A program made the translations under genes and the position numbers. DNA of 64,000 nucleotides from NCBI GenBank assembly GCA_003327455.1, contig QOQU01000006.1, forward strand, positions 62,001-126,000, read 5' to 3'. Under the pieces are notes generated by a model that was given only the letters and a program-made list of their open reading frames with translations, searched no databases and was not told where the DNA came from. Every line of letters begins with the position of its first letter. Positions within the stretch are counted from its first letter, which is position 1. Positions 54,550 to 63,792 of the stretch are shown here, one piece after another. The stretch comes from Anaerolineae bacterium. Its GTDB lineage: Bacteria > Chloroflexota > Anaerolineae > Anaerolineales > UBA4823.

Positions 54550-56349
54550 TTACGGCGTGTTTTTAATCACCAGCGGCAGGTAGATCAAATACCATCTGAC
54601 CTGATATACTTCACCATTTGTATAGGGCAGGCCCGCCAGGGGATTACCCCACCCATCCGTGATGCTGGCAGTGTTGGGGATATCCAGGCGCAGGGTGCCA
54701 GCACCGCTGCCCGTGCCCACCGTAACGGTGTACACCGCCCCAGAACCCACCACACCCGTCACGCCCGCACCGCTAACGCCTGTTGTGGTCAGGCTGAAGT
54801 CGCCTGCCCCCACACCGGTCACGGCCTCAGAGAAGGTGACGCGGAAGCGCACGCTCCCGGCACCGGTGGGATTCGGATCGGCGCGGCCGATGGAAGAGAC
54901 GGTGGGAGCGGTGATATCCGTCTCGTATGCACCCATGTCCACGATTGCCGTACTGTCGCCATTCCCATCTTGAATGCGCATCTTACCGTCCAGGTCGGTG
55001 GTCACGCCGGAGGGGACGGCAGTGTTGTTTCCGGTGTCAATCGCTGGCGAGGTCGGTTGCAGGCGCAGGTTGTCATCCGCCGTGCCATAGGTGCCATCGT
55101 CACCGTCGCCATCCACAAAGGACGGGTTGGCATCCAGATTGCCGCCGCCGTCTGTACCGCAGGCAGGATTCCAGCCGCTGCCGGAGCCGCCACAGCCCTG
55201 CACGTCGCTGTAAGAGATGATCGGCGCGCTGCTGTTGATGTTGTAGATGCTGCCATTGGTGTTGCCCCAGAGAATGACGTTGGTCAGGGTCGGGCTGCTT
55301 TGGAAGTAGTTGAACATCCCGCCGCCGTAGTAGGTTACTGTGTTGCCGGAGAAGGTAACGTTCGTCAGGGTCGGGCTGCTTTGAGAGTAGTTGGACATCC
55401 CGCCGCCCTCAGCTGCATGGTTGCCGGAGAAGGTGGCATTCGTCAGGGTCGGGCTGCTAAAAAGGTTGAACATCCCGCCGCCGTAATCAGATGCCGTGTT
55501 GCCGGAGAAGGTCACGTCCGTCAGCTTCGGGCTGCTCTTATAGTTGTACATCCCGCCGCCATCGGAGGATGCCGTGTTGTCGGAGAAGATCACGTCCGTC
55601 AGCCTCGGGCTGCTGTAGTCGTTATACATCCCGCCACCATCGGAGGATGCGTGGTTGCCGGAGAAGGTCAGGTTCGCCAGCGTCGGACTGCTGTTGTCGT
55701 TGTACATCCCGCCACCATCGGAGGATGCCGTGTTGCCGGAGAAGGTCAGGTTCGCCACCGTCGGGCTGCCGGAGTTGTTGTACATCCCGCCACCGAAAGA
55801 ATTCGGAGAACTGCCACTGTTTGCCTGCCCGGCGGTGATGATGAAGCCATCCAGCACGGCGGTGTTGTCAGTGCCGCTGCCGGTGACGACGTGGTAAGCA
55901 TTATTCCCCTGAATCTGAGAGGCGTTTTCGTTGATGAAGTCGCCACCGTGAGCGTCGGGGGATGATGCGTTGTCAATGTCACCGCTGAGAATGGTCTTGT
56001 TCACCCTCCAGTTGCGCTGACTGCGCTGCGTCTCCGTCCCGGCAAAGCCACCGTAGATTGCTACGCCACTTTTCAGGGTGAAGGTGGCGCTGCGGTTGCC
56101 GGCCGCGCCGGGGTAATGCACGCCAGCCTTGACCCAGATTTCATCGCCGTTGCGCGCAATGGTTATGGCGGTCTGCAGGGTGCAGGCGTCTGCCCATGAG
56201 GAGCAGTCGCCGTTGCCTTGGGCTGTTGGCGCAGCATAGCGCACGACGGCAGCACGGACGCTGCCCCTAGGCAAAAAACCCATTGCCAGTGCCAATCCAA
56301 TCATCAGCGACCTCAGCACTGCACTCAAGGAATAGGCTTTCCGCTTCAT
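54550..56349 (-). CDS. Exported repeat-rich beta-helix protein with YLPLV tail
   Basis: About 599 residues. A signal peptide (1-33) is followed by YAAPTAQGNGDCSSWADACT and GDEIWVKAGVHYPG. From residue 186 there are seven 25-26-residue repeats of the form GGGM[YFS]N..SSPTL.N.TFSGN.AS, the polymorphic-membrane-protein type beta-helix coil. Then comes an anchor-Q segment (SPAIDTGNN, VDMGAYE), an Ig-like domain (DPNPTGAGSVRFRVTFSEAV) and the tail YLIYLPLVIKNTP. The ATG at 56349 follows GGAGG closely. The function is likely surface binding. An opposite-strand frame across the repeats is an artefact of composition. Confidence 0.9.
   Translation of the reverse strand: MKRKAYSLSAVLRSLMIGLALAMGFLPRGSVRAAVVRYAAPTAQGNGDCSSWADACTLQTAITIARNGDEIWVKAGVHYPGAAGNRSATFTLKSGVAIYGGFAGTETQRSQRNWRVNKTILSGDIDNASSPDAHGGDFINENASQIQGNNAYHVVTGSGTDNTAVLDGFIITAGQANSGSSPNSFGGGMYNNSGSPTVANLTFSGNTASSDGGGMYNDNSSPTLANLTFSGNHASSDGGGMYNDYSSPRLTDVIFSDNTASSDGGGMYNYKSSPKLTDVTFSGNTASDYGGGMFNLFSSPTLTNATFSGNHAAEGGGMSNYSQSSPTLTNVTFSGNTVTYYGGGMFNYFQSSPTLTNVILWGNTNGSIYNINSSAPIISYSDVQGCGGSGSGWNPACGTDGGGNLDANPSFVDGDGDDGTYGTADDNLRLQPTSPAIDTGNNTAVPSGVTTDLDGKMRIQDGNGDSTAIVDMGAYETDITAPTVSSIGRADPNPTGAGSVRFRVTFSEAVTGVGAGDFSLTTTGVSGAGVTGVVGSGAVYTVTVGTGSGAGTLRLDIPNTASITDGWGNPLAGLPYTNGEVYQVRWYLIYLPLVIKNTP
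55248..55794. repeat. Seven in-frame tandem repeats of about 78 bp
   Basis: These encode the GGGMYN-type coils of the beta-helix protein. Neighbouring units are close at DNA level, for example GGAGAAGGTCAGGTTCGCCA recurs, so unit number could change by recombination. Confidence 0.85.
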
Positions 56350-56879
56350 CTTGTCCTCCAAGAAATGATCAAAAATGGATCAGGGTGTACGGCTGATGCC
56401 CATTTGCGGCCTCTTATCAATTACTCAAGCCTGTCCCCCTTTCCACCCCCATGACGTGTTTGCCCACCGCGTGCGCACATGATGGACAACCAAGCGCAAA
56501 TCTGAATGACCGCCGGTAAGAACGCAATGCCAGACTCGATTGAAGCACTCCCACCCCTTCTTACAGTCTGTTTCACGAAGGACGCCTCCGCTCTTGCCCC
56601 ATTAGCCAATGGCAGCGCCAACGACCCTGCGGCTGCCCAGCCGCCGGCCGTCTCACGCCACCCGCTCCGCGCAGTTCTCACCGCTATCCAACCACACATG
56701 CTCGATTCCTTCCAGGCCATCCCCTCCACCGCCCCTCGCAGGCTACCAACCAATCATCTGCCGCTTCGCCTCCTGCTCGGCTGACAACCAGGCTGCCCAT
56801 GCGACTGCCAGCCTTGACGATAGCAACGCTTAGCAACCAGCGTTCCAGAACCAATAACCAGCCGGTCTCTGCTTTCTTG
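56350..56879. other. Interval without a supported gene
   Basis: Several frames are open on both strands, but none has a ribosome-binding site or a recognisable product. On the left it holds the upstream region of the beta-helix gene; on the right it runs into the truncated copy of the other one. Confidence 0.45.
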
Positions 56880-57139
56880 TCAACCTCCTTATCACCGCTG
56901 GCATAGGGGCCCTGCGCCAGGTAAATCTGATTGCCATCGTTAAGATTGATGAGCGCCATCTGTAAATTGCAAGGATTGGACTGAGAACAGTCGCCGCTAC
57001 CCCCTGGCGTCACAAACAATTGTCCTGGGCTGGCGCGAACTCCCTGCGCAGTCTGGCTCAGAACCAGAAACAAACCGATTACCAACAAGCCACTCAATGC
57101 AAGACAAAATAAAATAGCTCCGATTTTTCTCCTTTTCAT
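56880..57139 (-). pseudogene. Truncated copy of the beta-helix gene
   Basis: The frame starts MKRRKIGAILFCLALSGLLV, with the same signal peptide and FVTPGGSGDCSQSNPCNLQ opening as the gene at 50794-52368. It is homologous for about 80 codons, to YASGDKEV. After that the frame continues into unrelated sequence (KAETGWLLVLERW...) to 56684. The rest of the beta-helix, and the tail, are missing. It could still produce an exported stub. Confidence 0.82.
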
Positions 57140-57611
57140 CTTGATCTCCTTTTCATTTGCGCCAGGTCCCAGAACCAGGGGGAGCGAGGGAAGAGAGGGT
57201 AGTCTGTGGATCAGAGGACTAGAGGCCTGAAAGTGATAATCAGGAAACTATTGACTATTTGGAGTAATCGGAGTAATTATATAATATATGCAACTTGGGA
57301 GTCAATCCTTCTTAAGAAAATTCAACCCTATATCCGGATGAGAAAAAGTCTGAAGCGCTTTCTGAGCCAATCCGTTAGGCTTCCACGAAGGGAGGCAGGC
57401 TTAGGAGGTTAGAAAAATGATTCCCGTAAGCCTTTCCCTCATGAAAAACCTCTAAGCCCAATAAGTGCATTTAGAGAGCACGCGTTCTTCTGCGCCAGAA
57501 ATGATGAGGTTTAAGAAATTATTTCCGTAATCCTTTCCTTTGGGGAATCCCTTCAAGCGGCGAAGAGAAAGCCCTGCTTGAGGGAGTTATGAGCGCGCGG
57601 GGTTTTGCTAG

Positions 57612-57852
57612 TCCTGAAGCCCCTGCTCAGGACATGAAAATCCGCTCAAGCGGATTCCGAGTCGGCTTCCAGCCGACTTCCATGGATTGAGCGAGGGATT
57701 GATCCCGATGCGCAATGGGGGTCGGTCAGAAGACGGCAAGGGTAGAAACCCTGCCTGAATTCATGGAAGCCCTTGCAGGGCTGAGGAAGGCGAACGAGTC
57801 GGCTTCCAGCCAACTTACCTGGACTGAGGCGGGGGATTAATCCCCTAGCCGC
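57612..57852. repeat. Array of mini-hairpins, copy 2
   Basis: The same series as in copy 1. Here GTCGGCT-TCC-AGCCGAC, GGGAT-TG-ATCCC, AGGGT-AGA-ACCCT, AGCCCT-TGC-AGGGCT and GGGGATTAATCCCC are perfect palindromes. Some stems that carry a mismatch in copy 1 are perfect in copy 2, so structure rather than primary sequence may be conserved. Confidence 0.72.
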
Positions 57853-58341
57853 ATAACGGAAAAAGGCAAATCAATTTCAAAAATATTCTCAGCCCGCGGA
57901 AAAATTTTGATGCCTATCGATTGCAGTACAGAAAAAACAGCCGCAGCATCGGTTGACGAGCTGAACGAACCCAACAACAAACACTCAACCAGCGATAGAT
58001 TGAGCAACCCGACGCCAAAAAACCCCAGGACCAGCGCGGTCATTGAAACCCCCATCGGTGACAGGATCAAACCCTCACTCACCATGGGCAAATTTGGATC
58101 GATTCTGCATCCAGACCCCCGAAAACAGGATCAGAACTAAAAAGACCGGTTTGAGAACGCCCCGAATTCTATTGTTTTTGCCATGGGTTTATCTACCCGA
58201 TAGAACCCCATTGCCCTGAATTGCCCTTAGCCAAACATACTATCCCCACTTTTTCGATAGGTTCAATGACGACATCACTCACCCTCCCTATTTGCATCGT
58301 TTGCCACTTTCATTAGTTACCCGAAGATTATTCCAAATCAT
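57853..58341. other. Interval with a remnant frame only
   Basis: A minus-strand frame (57837-58091) contains MTALVLGFFGVGLLNLSLVE, the counterpart of the remnant in copy 1. Past 58091 I see no gene, promoter or repeat. The DNA is more AT-rich from 58140 onward. Confidence 0.4.
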
Positions 58342-59238
58342 TTATGATTTTGGCTCTATAATATATCCCTGCGTATCCTCGAGAAGGCGGAAAAACGAGA
58401 CCGTCAAACCAATTGCGAAAGCGCCCATCACAATCCAGGCGCCAATCAAACCGATGTAGACCTGGGGCGGAAAGACCAGCCCAACCCATGTCTGGGCAAT
58501 TGTCTGCCCAATGACCACGGCACCGATCAGTGCGCACAGGATGAGAAGCGGCGCAGCCAGCAGGTACCCTAGCGGATTGCGCCGTAACAGGCATACGCCC
58601 GCAATAACCGCCGCCGGGCTGATGACTGCCGAGTCGAACCCGTGTGTAAACAGGGTCGTGTAAGTTCCCAGGATTTGCGGCGCGCCGCCCTCTAGAATGG
58701 GAGGAATGACTTCGCTCAGCCAGATAAGCAGTGTGCCAAGTCCGGCAATTAACAGGAAAATCGCTACACTACGATGGGGGAAGCCCGGCTGGACGCGCTT
58801 TGCCAGCGAAGCAAGGTCAAAGGTCGTCATGGTGATGATGACAGCAAACAAACTCGTCGAAAAAAGAGCGGTATAGACCAGAAAGAGCGCATTGAAGGCT
58901 GCCGAAAAAGTTAACGATGCGCCTTTGTAGAGAAAGTAGAACTGCACGCCAAGCAAGGCAAGCCGGGCATTTTGACCCCCGCGCTGTGCCTTCCAGAAGA
59001 AATACATCAAGAGGGGCAGACTGATGAGCAGGGTGACAGCGTCAGTGCCGCGCAACGCTGCCCCGACCAACAGGGTATCGTACTGGTACAGCCCGCGCCC
59101 GAACATTTGCACTTCATAGCCGCGCAGGCTGGTAAAGGTGAAGGGCCCCGTCCCGCCAGGCAGGAACAGTCCAGCCAGGGCAGAAACGAACGCCAGCACA
59201 GCGATAAGGGGCACAAGCCAGGTGAGTGTTTTATGCAC
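58342..59238 (-). CDS. Multi-spanning membrane protein of unknown function
   Basis: About 298 residues from a GTG start (encoding VHKTLTWLVPLIAVLAF) placed eight bases after AGGAG; a longer frame to 59289 is open but has no such site. There are eight or so hydrophobic segments and a short basic C-terminus (FFRLLEDTQGYIIEPKS). I do not recognise the family. It is followed by the AT-rich interval and preceded by a serine hydrolase gene on the same strand. Confidence 0.72.
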   Translation of the reverse strand: MHKTLTWLVPLIAVLAFVSALAGLFLPGGTGPFTFTSLRGYEVQMFGRGLYQYDTLLVGAALRGTDAVTLLISLPLLMYFFWKAQRGGQNARLALLGVQFYFLYKGASLTFSAAFNALFLVYTALFSTSLFAVIITMTTFDLASLAKRVQPGFPHRSVAIFLLIAGLGTLLIWLSEVIPPILEGGAPQILGTYTTLFTHGFDSAVISPAAVIAGVCLLRRNPLGYLLAAPLLILCALIGAVVIGQTIAQTWVGLVFPPQVYIGLIGAWIVMGAFAIGLTVSFFRLLEDTQGYIIEPKS

Positions 59239-59317
59239 GGTTCTTTCTCCTATTCTTAACGAAACAGTGCTCTGTGGGCGGTCAGTCAAGCCAGAAGACT
59301 GAAAATAATCCTCGTGG

Positions 59318-60442
59318 TCAGTCTTCGACTCGGGTTGATAGAATTTTCAAAAGTTGCGGAGTGAGCCGATACGGCACAGCCCCCGCGCTGACTTCATCGA
59401 CACTGCCTGTTAAATACATCTTCATTTCCGGACACCAGAACAGCCAGCAACCCGTTGAGCCCGTGTGACCGATAACCGCCGGAAGCCGTTTCAGTCCGGT
59501 GAACAGGCGCGGCAGTTGGAAACGCATTAGCCCCAATGCATACTCAATCGGCCAGCCAGGAGAGCGCAGAGCAGCGCGGTCAAGTGGAAAGCCGAAACGG
59601 TTCCAGGGCGATTGCATCTGGGCGAAAGTCTGCGGGTTTTCGAAGACTTCACCCTGGGTCAATTTCCGCAGGAAGACAATCATATCCCTGGCCGTGCTGT
59701 AGATGCCGCGCAGGGAAGCTATCAGTTTGGGAAGCTGGATAAACTGTCCTCCAGCGCGCAGGGGTATTGGGTCAGGGGTTGCCGAGAGAGGCATGGATGC
59801 ACCGGGGAAGCATGTATGATTCAGCCCGAGAGGGGTATAGAGCATTTCAACGTGCACCCTGTGCAGGGGAGATGCGCAAATCGTCTCGATGAGGGCGATG
59901 AGCAGGATAAAGTTGGTATCCGAATAACGCGCTTTTAACCTGGTTGCAGACAAGTCCTGGGGTGGGAAGTGCGGCTTAAGACTGCGCACGCGCTCGGCTA
60001 TCTCAGCAAAGGTCAGAGCACAATCGCCCTGTTCCAACACCTGCTCAACCAGGCTCTGGCCGTTCTTGGGGGCATCTTCCAGCCAGTCTGCCAGCCCGGA
60101 GGTATGGGAGAGCAGGTGGCGGATCGTGATATTCGCCACCTGGTCGCGTCCGTTCAAAGTGTGGATGCCGCTTACCAGCTCGGCGGGCAGGTAGGCGGTA
60201 ATGGGATCATCCAGCTTCAGTTTACCCTGTTCAGCCAGTTTCAGCACGATGACGGCGTTGAAGAGTTTGTCGATGCTGGCGATGAAGAAAGGCGATTCGG
60301 GGGTGACATTCACACCGCGCGCCCCAAACCAGCAGAGCGAACCATCTTCGCTTTCGACTGCCAGGATGGCTTGCTGAATCGGTTTTTGGGAAACCAGTTT
60401 GTCGAGTAAGATTTGCAATTCGACCATCACATCAGCTTCCAT
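59318..60442 (-). CDS. Class C beta-lactamase-like serine hydrolase
   Basis: About 374 residues. It has the penicillin-binding fold motifs: SxxK as SIDK in FFIASIDKLFNAV near residue 54, YxN as YSD in RYSDTNFILL, and a KTG equivalent in GHTGSTG near the end. HLLSHTSGL is the usual family phrase. Such proteins include esterases, D-aminopeptidases and penicillin-recognising enzymes; no signal peptide is seen, so it is probably cytoplasmic. The start at 60442 is four bases after the upstream stop; MVELQ at 60427 is an alternative. It is co-transcribed with the monooxygenase-like gene. Confidence 0.87.
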   Translation of the reverse strand: MEADVMVELQILLDKLVSQKPIQQAILAVESEDGSLCWFGARGVNVTPESPFFIASIDKLFNAVIVLKLAEQGKLKLDDPITAYLPAELVSGIHTLNGRDQVANITIRHLLSHTSGLADWLEDAPKNGQSLVEQVLEQGDCALTFAEIAERVRSLKPHFPPQDLSATRLKARYSDTNFILLIALIETICASPLHRVHVEMLYTPLGLNHTCFPGASMPLSATPDPIPLRAGGQFIQLPKLIASLRGIYSTARDMIVFLRKLTQGEVFENPQTFAQMQSPWNRFGFPLDRAALRSPGWPIEYALGLMRFQLPRLFTGLKRLPAVIGHTGSTGCWLFWCPEMKMYLTGSVDEVSAGAVPYRLTPQLLKILSTRVED

Positions 60443-60446
60443 CGGT

Positions 60447-60782
60447 TCAGCCTGTTCTGCCACGCGGGCGGATGGTTGCCTCCGCCAGCACTCTGAACGA
60501 ACCAATCTTCGCTCTGAATTCTACCCACTCCCGAAAGGCAGCCTCCAAACGGGAGTATTCTGCCGCTTGGTCAGCCAGTGCCTGCTCTCGCTGGCTTTCT
60601 GTCTCCCACAACTCGATGGTCAGAAAGCGGTGCCGATCTTTGGTGTCACGCAGCAGGCTGAGGCCGCGGAAGCCTGGACTGTGTGCGAACAACCGACTCC
60701 ACGCCCCACCCGGGCCGTAGAGTAACTCGAAGTGACCCTGACAATCTTCCTTGACGACGTACTCATGGATAATCTCGATCAT
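60447..60782 (-). CDS. Antibiotic biosynthesis monooxygenase-like (ABM) protein
   Basis: This 111-residue protein begins MIEIIHEYVVKEDCQGHFEL. It has the ferredoxin-like pattern of dimeric ABM proteins, with GFRGLSLLRDTKDRHRFLTI and ELWETESQREQALAD typical of the second half. Substrates vary widely in this group, from quinones to haem. The ATG at 60782 has AAAGGTG upstream; the longer frame to 60947 runs through a likely non-coding stretch. It heads a two-gene unit with the serine hydrolase. Confidence 0.75.
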   Translation of the reverse strand: MIEIIHEYVVKEDCQGHFELLYGPGGAWSRLFAHSPGFRGLSLLRDTKDRHRFLTIELWETESQREQALADQAAEYSRLEAAFREWVEFRAKIGSFRVLAEATIRPRGRTG

Positions 60783-60851
60783 GCCTGAAACACCTTTCTC
60801 TGAACTGATCTTTCCCGGGCAGCACCCCTGGCTGAGTTCGTGAACTGGTGA

Positions 60852-60918
60852 ACTAAACGACCTGCACATCAGCGGTAGCGATTTGGGCGCAGCGAGACGA
60901 AGCCGGCAGGTGTTGCGC
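60852..60918 (+). repeat. Possible degenerate attC-like element
   Basis: ACTAAAC and GTTGCGC, each one mismatch from the attC core consensus, enclose an imperfect hairpin: AAC-G-ACCTGC pairs with GCAGGTGTT with one unpaired base. The 67-base length is in the attC range. Weak on its own; see two similar structures around the DUF2075 gene. Confidence 0.3.
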
Positions 60919-61732
60919 CTGTCCGATGCCGACACTGTCGCCCACACGCTGCCTTGCCTTTCTAATCTGTATCATCGCCAGATTAACACCTCAATTGTTA
61001 TAGCTCGACGGCAGGCAGCAGGCAATGCCCTAAAAAGCCGTCAACTCTTTCACCGTTTTCCCAGGCAAGGACACGCCAGAAAACCGCTTCAGCCGCCTGC
61101 CGGGCCCAATGCGGACTGCGTTGCTCCATCGCTTTGCTGGGGGCGCTAACTGGTCACTGCATTGCGTACTCCATCAAGTGGCCCAATGTCGAGGACTAAG
61201 AAAGTGAACTGCGAGCTTACGCGCCGCCCGTTCAAAGACATAGAACGCTCTCTAATCACCGCCACATGGTTTTAACTTTGCCAGCCACATCTTTACACAT
61301 TCATCTTGTAGCTCAATAACAACCACTCTTGCTATTGATTTCGACAGCTCTTTGTTCTGTTCCCAATATTTGCACCACCTGAAAACACCAACTCAGGGGA
61401 TACACACTTATGCAGGAGTCCATTTCTGGTTGTCTGTTTTCCATTAGTAGTTAAGTAGCCAGCTTCATGGCTGGTAGGTGTTTAAGTTCCATACGAAGAA
61501 TTTTTAAACTCTTCACTCATTAAGATCATACCACTACTTTCTCCCCGGCAACCAAAGGCTTTGTTACAGGTAAAGGAGAATTAGGCAAGACAAAATCCGA
61601 GCATAGAAAAAACTCTGCGTTGAACCAGATAGTTTTCGAAATAGCCACAATCGAGGCAAAAATTTGTAAAACCAATTCATATCAAATCAATGATATTGGC
61701 TGTTGAAATCGAGGGAGCATCTGCCCAATGGT
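60919..61732. other. Gene-free AT-rich interval
   Basis: No supported gene. A minus-strand frame ending at 61252 reads WCKYWEQNKELSKSIARVVV and IELQDECVKMWLAKLKPCGG, which looks like the C-terminal end of some protein but lacks a start; it may be a remnant. Base composition shifts toward AT at about 61260. The word GCCCAATG occurs several times. Confidence 0.45.
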
Positions 61733-61775
61733 TTGGCTCAGCAGCGCGAGCGAAACGAGCATCTGCTGCAGCCAA
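61733..61775. repeat. Imperfect hairpin downstream of the DUF2075 gene
   Basis: TTGGCTCAGCAG pairs with CTGCTGCAGCCAA over 12 base pairs, leaving one extra C unpaired, and GCCCAAT lies just left of it. An unpaired base in a long imperfect stem is a feature of attC sites. It starts 13 bases beyond the DUF2075 stop codon and could also act in termination. Confidence 0.5.
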
Positions 61776-61788
61776 TAGTCAGGAAACT

Positions 61789-63687
61789 TCAACCTAATAC
61801 ATTTCGCAGATAGTTTCCAGTTTCCTCATCCTCACAGAAGAGGAGAGTTCCTTTGATGCCTCTTGTCAGGAAAATGCGATAACGATTCAAAACCAATTGC
61901 TCTGCCCCTTCGCTCCAGGAGTGGTTTCTCCCTCTTTTGATGATCAAACGATCTATCCAGTCATAACACACATTTGGATCGCCTAACTGCCACATTCCAT
62001 AGCGGTAAACCAGGTCCCTCCCCCAGATAATACCAACATAGTCACTTTCAAATCCCTGAGCACCATAGATAGAAGCTACTTTATCCAGGTTGTTGCTTTG
62101 CCCGCCCAACCAGTAAGCCTGGTATTCACTTGGCCTCATCAGCCATGGTACGTGGAGGTGTGAATTTTTATACAGGTTAAAGCCACTGGTGAGAGGATAG
62201 CCGACACGCAAATTATCAGGATGAGACGAACTGGAAGAATTCCCGGGCGATTCTGTAAAGCTTGCGACCAGGGCAACCCGATTTTCTCCTGAGCGGAGTT
62301 CCTTCAACCTTGCCAGCATCTCTTCCATGGTAGCAAACGATTCAAACAGGTACTTTTCCTGCCAGGTTCGCATTGAGGCACGGAGTTCTGGAATCCGTCC
62401 TGGCTCCGAAAGAAGCATCTCAACCCAATTTTGGTAGGATACACCGCCCCTACACCGGACCATCGCGTCAAGGACATATGTCTGCGTATCACGCCCCAAG
62501 GCTCTGGCGGTATCTTTGAAGTTTTGTATGGTACCTTGTTCAGGTGGATTCAAACGCTGAGTTTCGTCAAGGAAAATCACACTCAGGCGAGCTTTGCTTA
62601 GTACGTCAGGCATGATCCGTTTTTCCATACGTTGACCTTCATCAATGATCAATACATCTTCATAACCGTCATATTGAGCAATGCCTCTCCCGCCTCGAGG
62701 TTCAAAATACATCATGCAACCAGAAGCGCCGGGATAGACTTCATCCAGTACCTGACGCAATACAGCCTGTAGACGATTGTTCCGAAGAGCAAGGATTGTA
62801 TGCTTTCTTCGTTCCAATGCCATAAGTAAAAGCGAAACAGCCAGCAACGTTTTGCCAGAACCTGGTGCTCCCTGAACTATGAAGGTTACCTCCTTATTAC
62901 CATCCAATGCTTTAAGTACAGCATCCTTGATTTGACTTTGCTGATCTGTCAGTCCCATACCTGTTGCTGCCAGGGCCTTTTCGGCATTTCTGGCTATCTG
63001 TTGCCCGTGATTACGGATCAGGTCAAACAAATGCTGAGATTGCTGATAAGGTGCCTGGCAAATACGAAAGCACTCATCCCCAGGAAGTTGCGAAGGAAGA
63101 AGGTATCTGCGGATGAATTGCCTGAATGCATCTCTGTCGGCCGGATCTCCAGAGAAAATCAATGCCTCTTCCACACAATCAGGAGCTAATGCTTCCAGTT
63201 GTTCTTTTTCTGCCGCACCGGCATTATGCAAAAAAACAGATGACTTTAAGTCGTAGCTGTGCATAGCAGCATTGAAATAGAAAAGCTTCCCTCTGTAATT
63301 AAGTACTTGCAAAGAGGGATGACGCTGAACACCCAATCCTCCTACTTCAACTTCACAGGTTTGGGGTATGACCGAGAAAGATGACCATTGCTTCAGTTCA
63401 ACTATCAACCCTCTCGGAGCATCGGGGGTCCCCCCAAGCAGCACAATATCTGCCCGTTCAGCTCCCACAGGCATTTGAAGTTCAATGATGACCTGTAAAT
63501 TGTCAAATGCATCGTCATCCACTACTTCCAATATTGCTGGAAGCGACTGTTCCCAAGACGCTCGCTCTGTATCTGTAGAATGTGTACCAAAATTCTTTAG
63601 ATATCCCTCAGATATTACGTCTACCAATTCGCCATTGTTCTGAATTTGGCGGAGATCAGAAATCGTTCCACACCAGGCACAATTCAT
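61789..63687 (-). CDS. DUF2075 helicase with N-terminal PD-(D/E)xK-like nuclease
   Basis: About 632 residues from MNCAWCGTISDL. An N-terminal nuclease-like region has ADIVLLGG and RGLIVELKQW (Asp and ExK). The DUF2075 ATPase follows, with Walker A VQGAPGSGKTLLA, Walker B VLIIDEGQRM, FLDETQRL and the characteristic QGFESDYVGIIWGRDL and FLTRGIKGTLLFC. Proteins of this build are often found in defence islands and are thought to act on phage nucleic acid; the activity here is inferred. AAGGAG lies six bases before the ATG. It is AT-richer than its neighbours and flanked by attC-like hairpins, which suggests transfer. Confidence 0.87.
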   Translation of the reverse strand: MNCAWCGTISDLRQIQNNGELVDVISEGYLKNFGTHSTDTERASWEQSLPAILEVVDDDAFDNLQVIIELQMPVGAERADIVLLGGTPDAPRGLIVELKQWSSFSVIPQTCEVEVGGLGVQRHPSLQVLNYRGKLFYFNAAMHSYDLKSSVFLHNAGAAEKEQLEALAPDCVEEALIFSGDPADRDAFRQFIRRYLLPSQLPGDECFRICQAPYQQSQHLFDLIRNHGQQIARNAEKALAATGMGLTDQQSQIKDAVLKALDGNKEVTFIVQGAPGSGKTLLAVSLLLMALERRKHTILALRNNRLQAVLRQVLDEVYPGASGCMMYFEPRGGRGIAQYDGYEDVLIIDEGQRMEKRIMPDVLSKARLSVIFLDETQRLNPPEQGTIQNFKDTARALGRDTQTYVLDAMVRCRGGVSYQNWVEMLLSEPGRIPELRASMRTWQEKYLFESFATMEEMLARLKELRSGENRVALVASFTESPGNSSSSSHPDNLRVGYPLTSGFNLYKNSHLHVPWLMRPSEYQAYWLGGQSNNLDKVASIYGAQGFESDYVGIIWGRDLVYRYGMWQLGDPNVCYDWIDRLIIKRGRNHSWSEGAEQLVLNRYRIFLTRGIKGTLLFCEDEETGNYLRNVLG

Positions 63688-63719
63688 CGTAATCTCCTTA
63701 AAGTGAAATAACAAAGAAT

Positions 63720-63792
63720 GCCTGAAGACTCTCGCATCACCTGCAGCGAGCAGCGAAGCGAGAAAGTCGTCAGGTGAAAGCGCGTGTTGGGC
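63720..63792. repeat. attC-like element upstream of the DUF2075 gene
   Basis: On the plus strand it begins GCCTGAA and ends with a perfect GTTGGGC (GTTRRRY). Inside, TCACCTG pairs with CAGGTGA and the loop holds a GCGAGCAGCGAAGCGAG imperfect palindrome. The total is 73 bases. On the minus strand, GCCCAAC overlaps the 3' end of the small ORF at 63770, as is common in gene cassettes. Confidence 0.4.

Larger units (their letters stand above)
56880..58050. repeat. Segmental duplication, copy 2
   Basis: Matches copy 1 at 52130-53165 over its whole length, with many substitutions and one insertion of roughly 110 bases around 57455-57565. It ends near ACCAGCGCGGTCATTGA. The two copies are in the same orientation, about 4.8 kb apart, and enclose two other exported-protein genes. 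Confidence 0.85.

Noticed and set aside
55248-55794. Regular repeats that could suggest a CRISPR array
   Set aside because: The units are in-frame coding repeats of a beta-helix protein with no unique spacers.
54970-55965. A 331-codon open frame on the plus strand
   Set aside because: It runs antisense to the tandem repeats of the beta-helix gene. Its Ala/Val/Gly-rich repetitive product mirrors that repeat composition, and the opposite strand has a signal peptide, a ribosome-binding site and family motifs.
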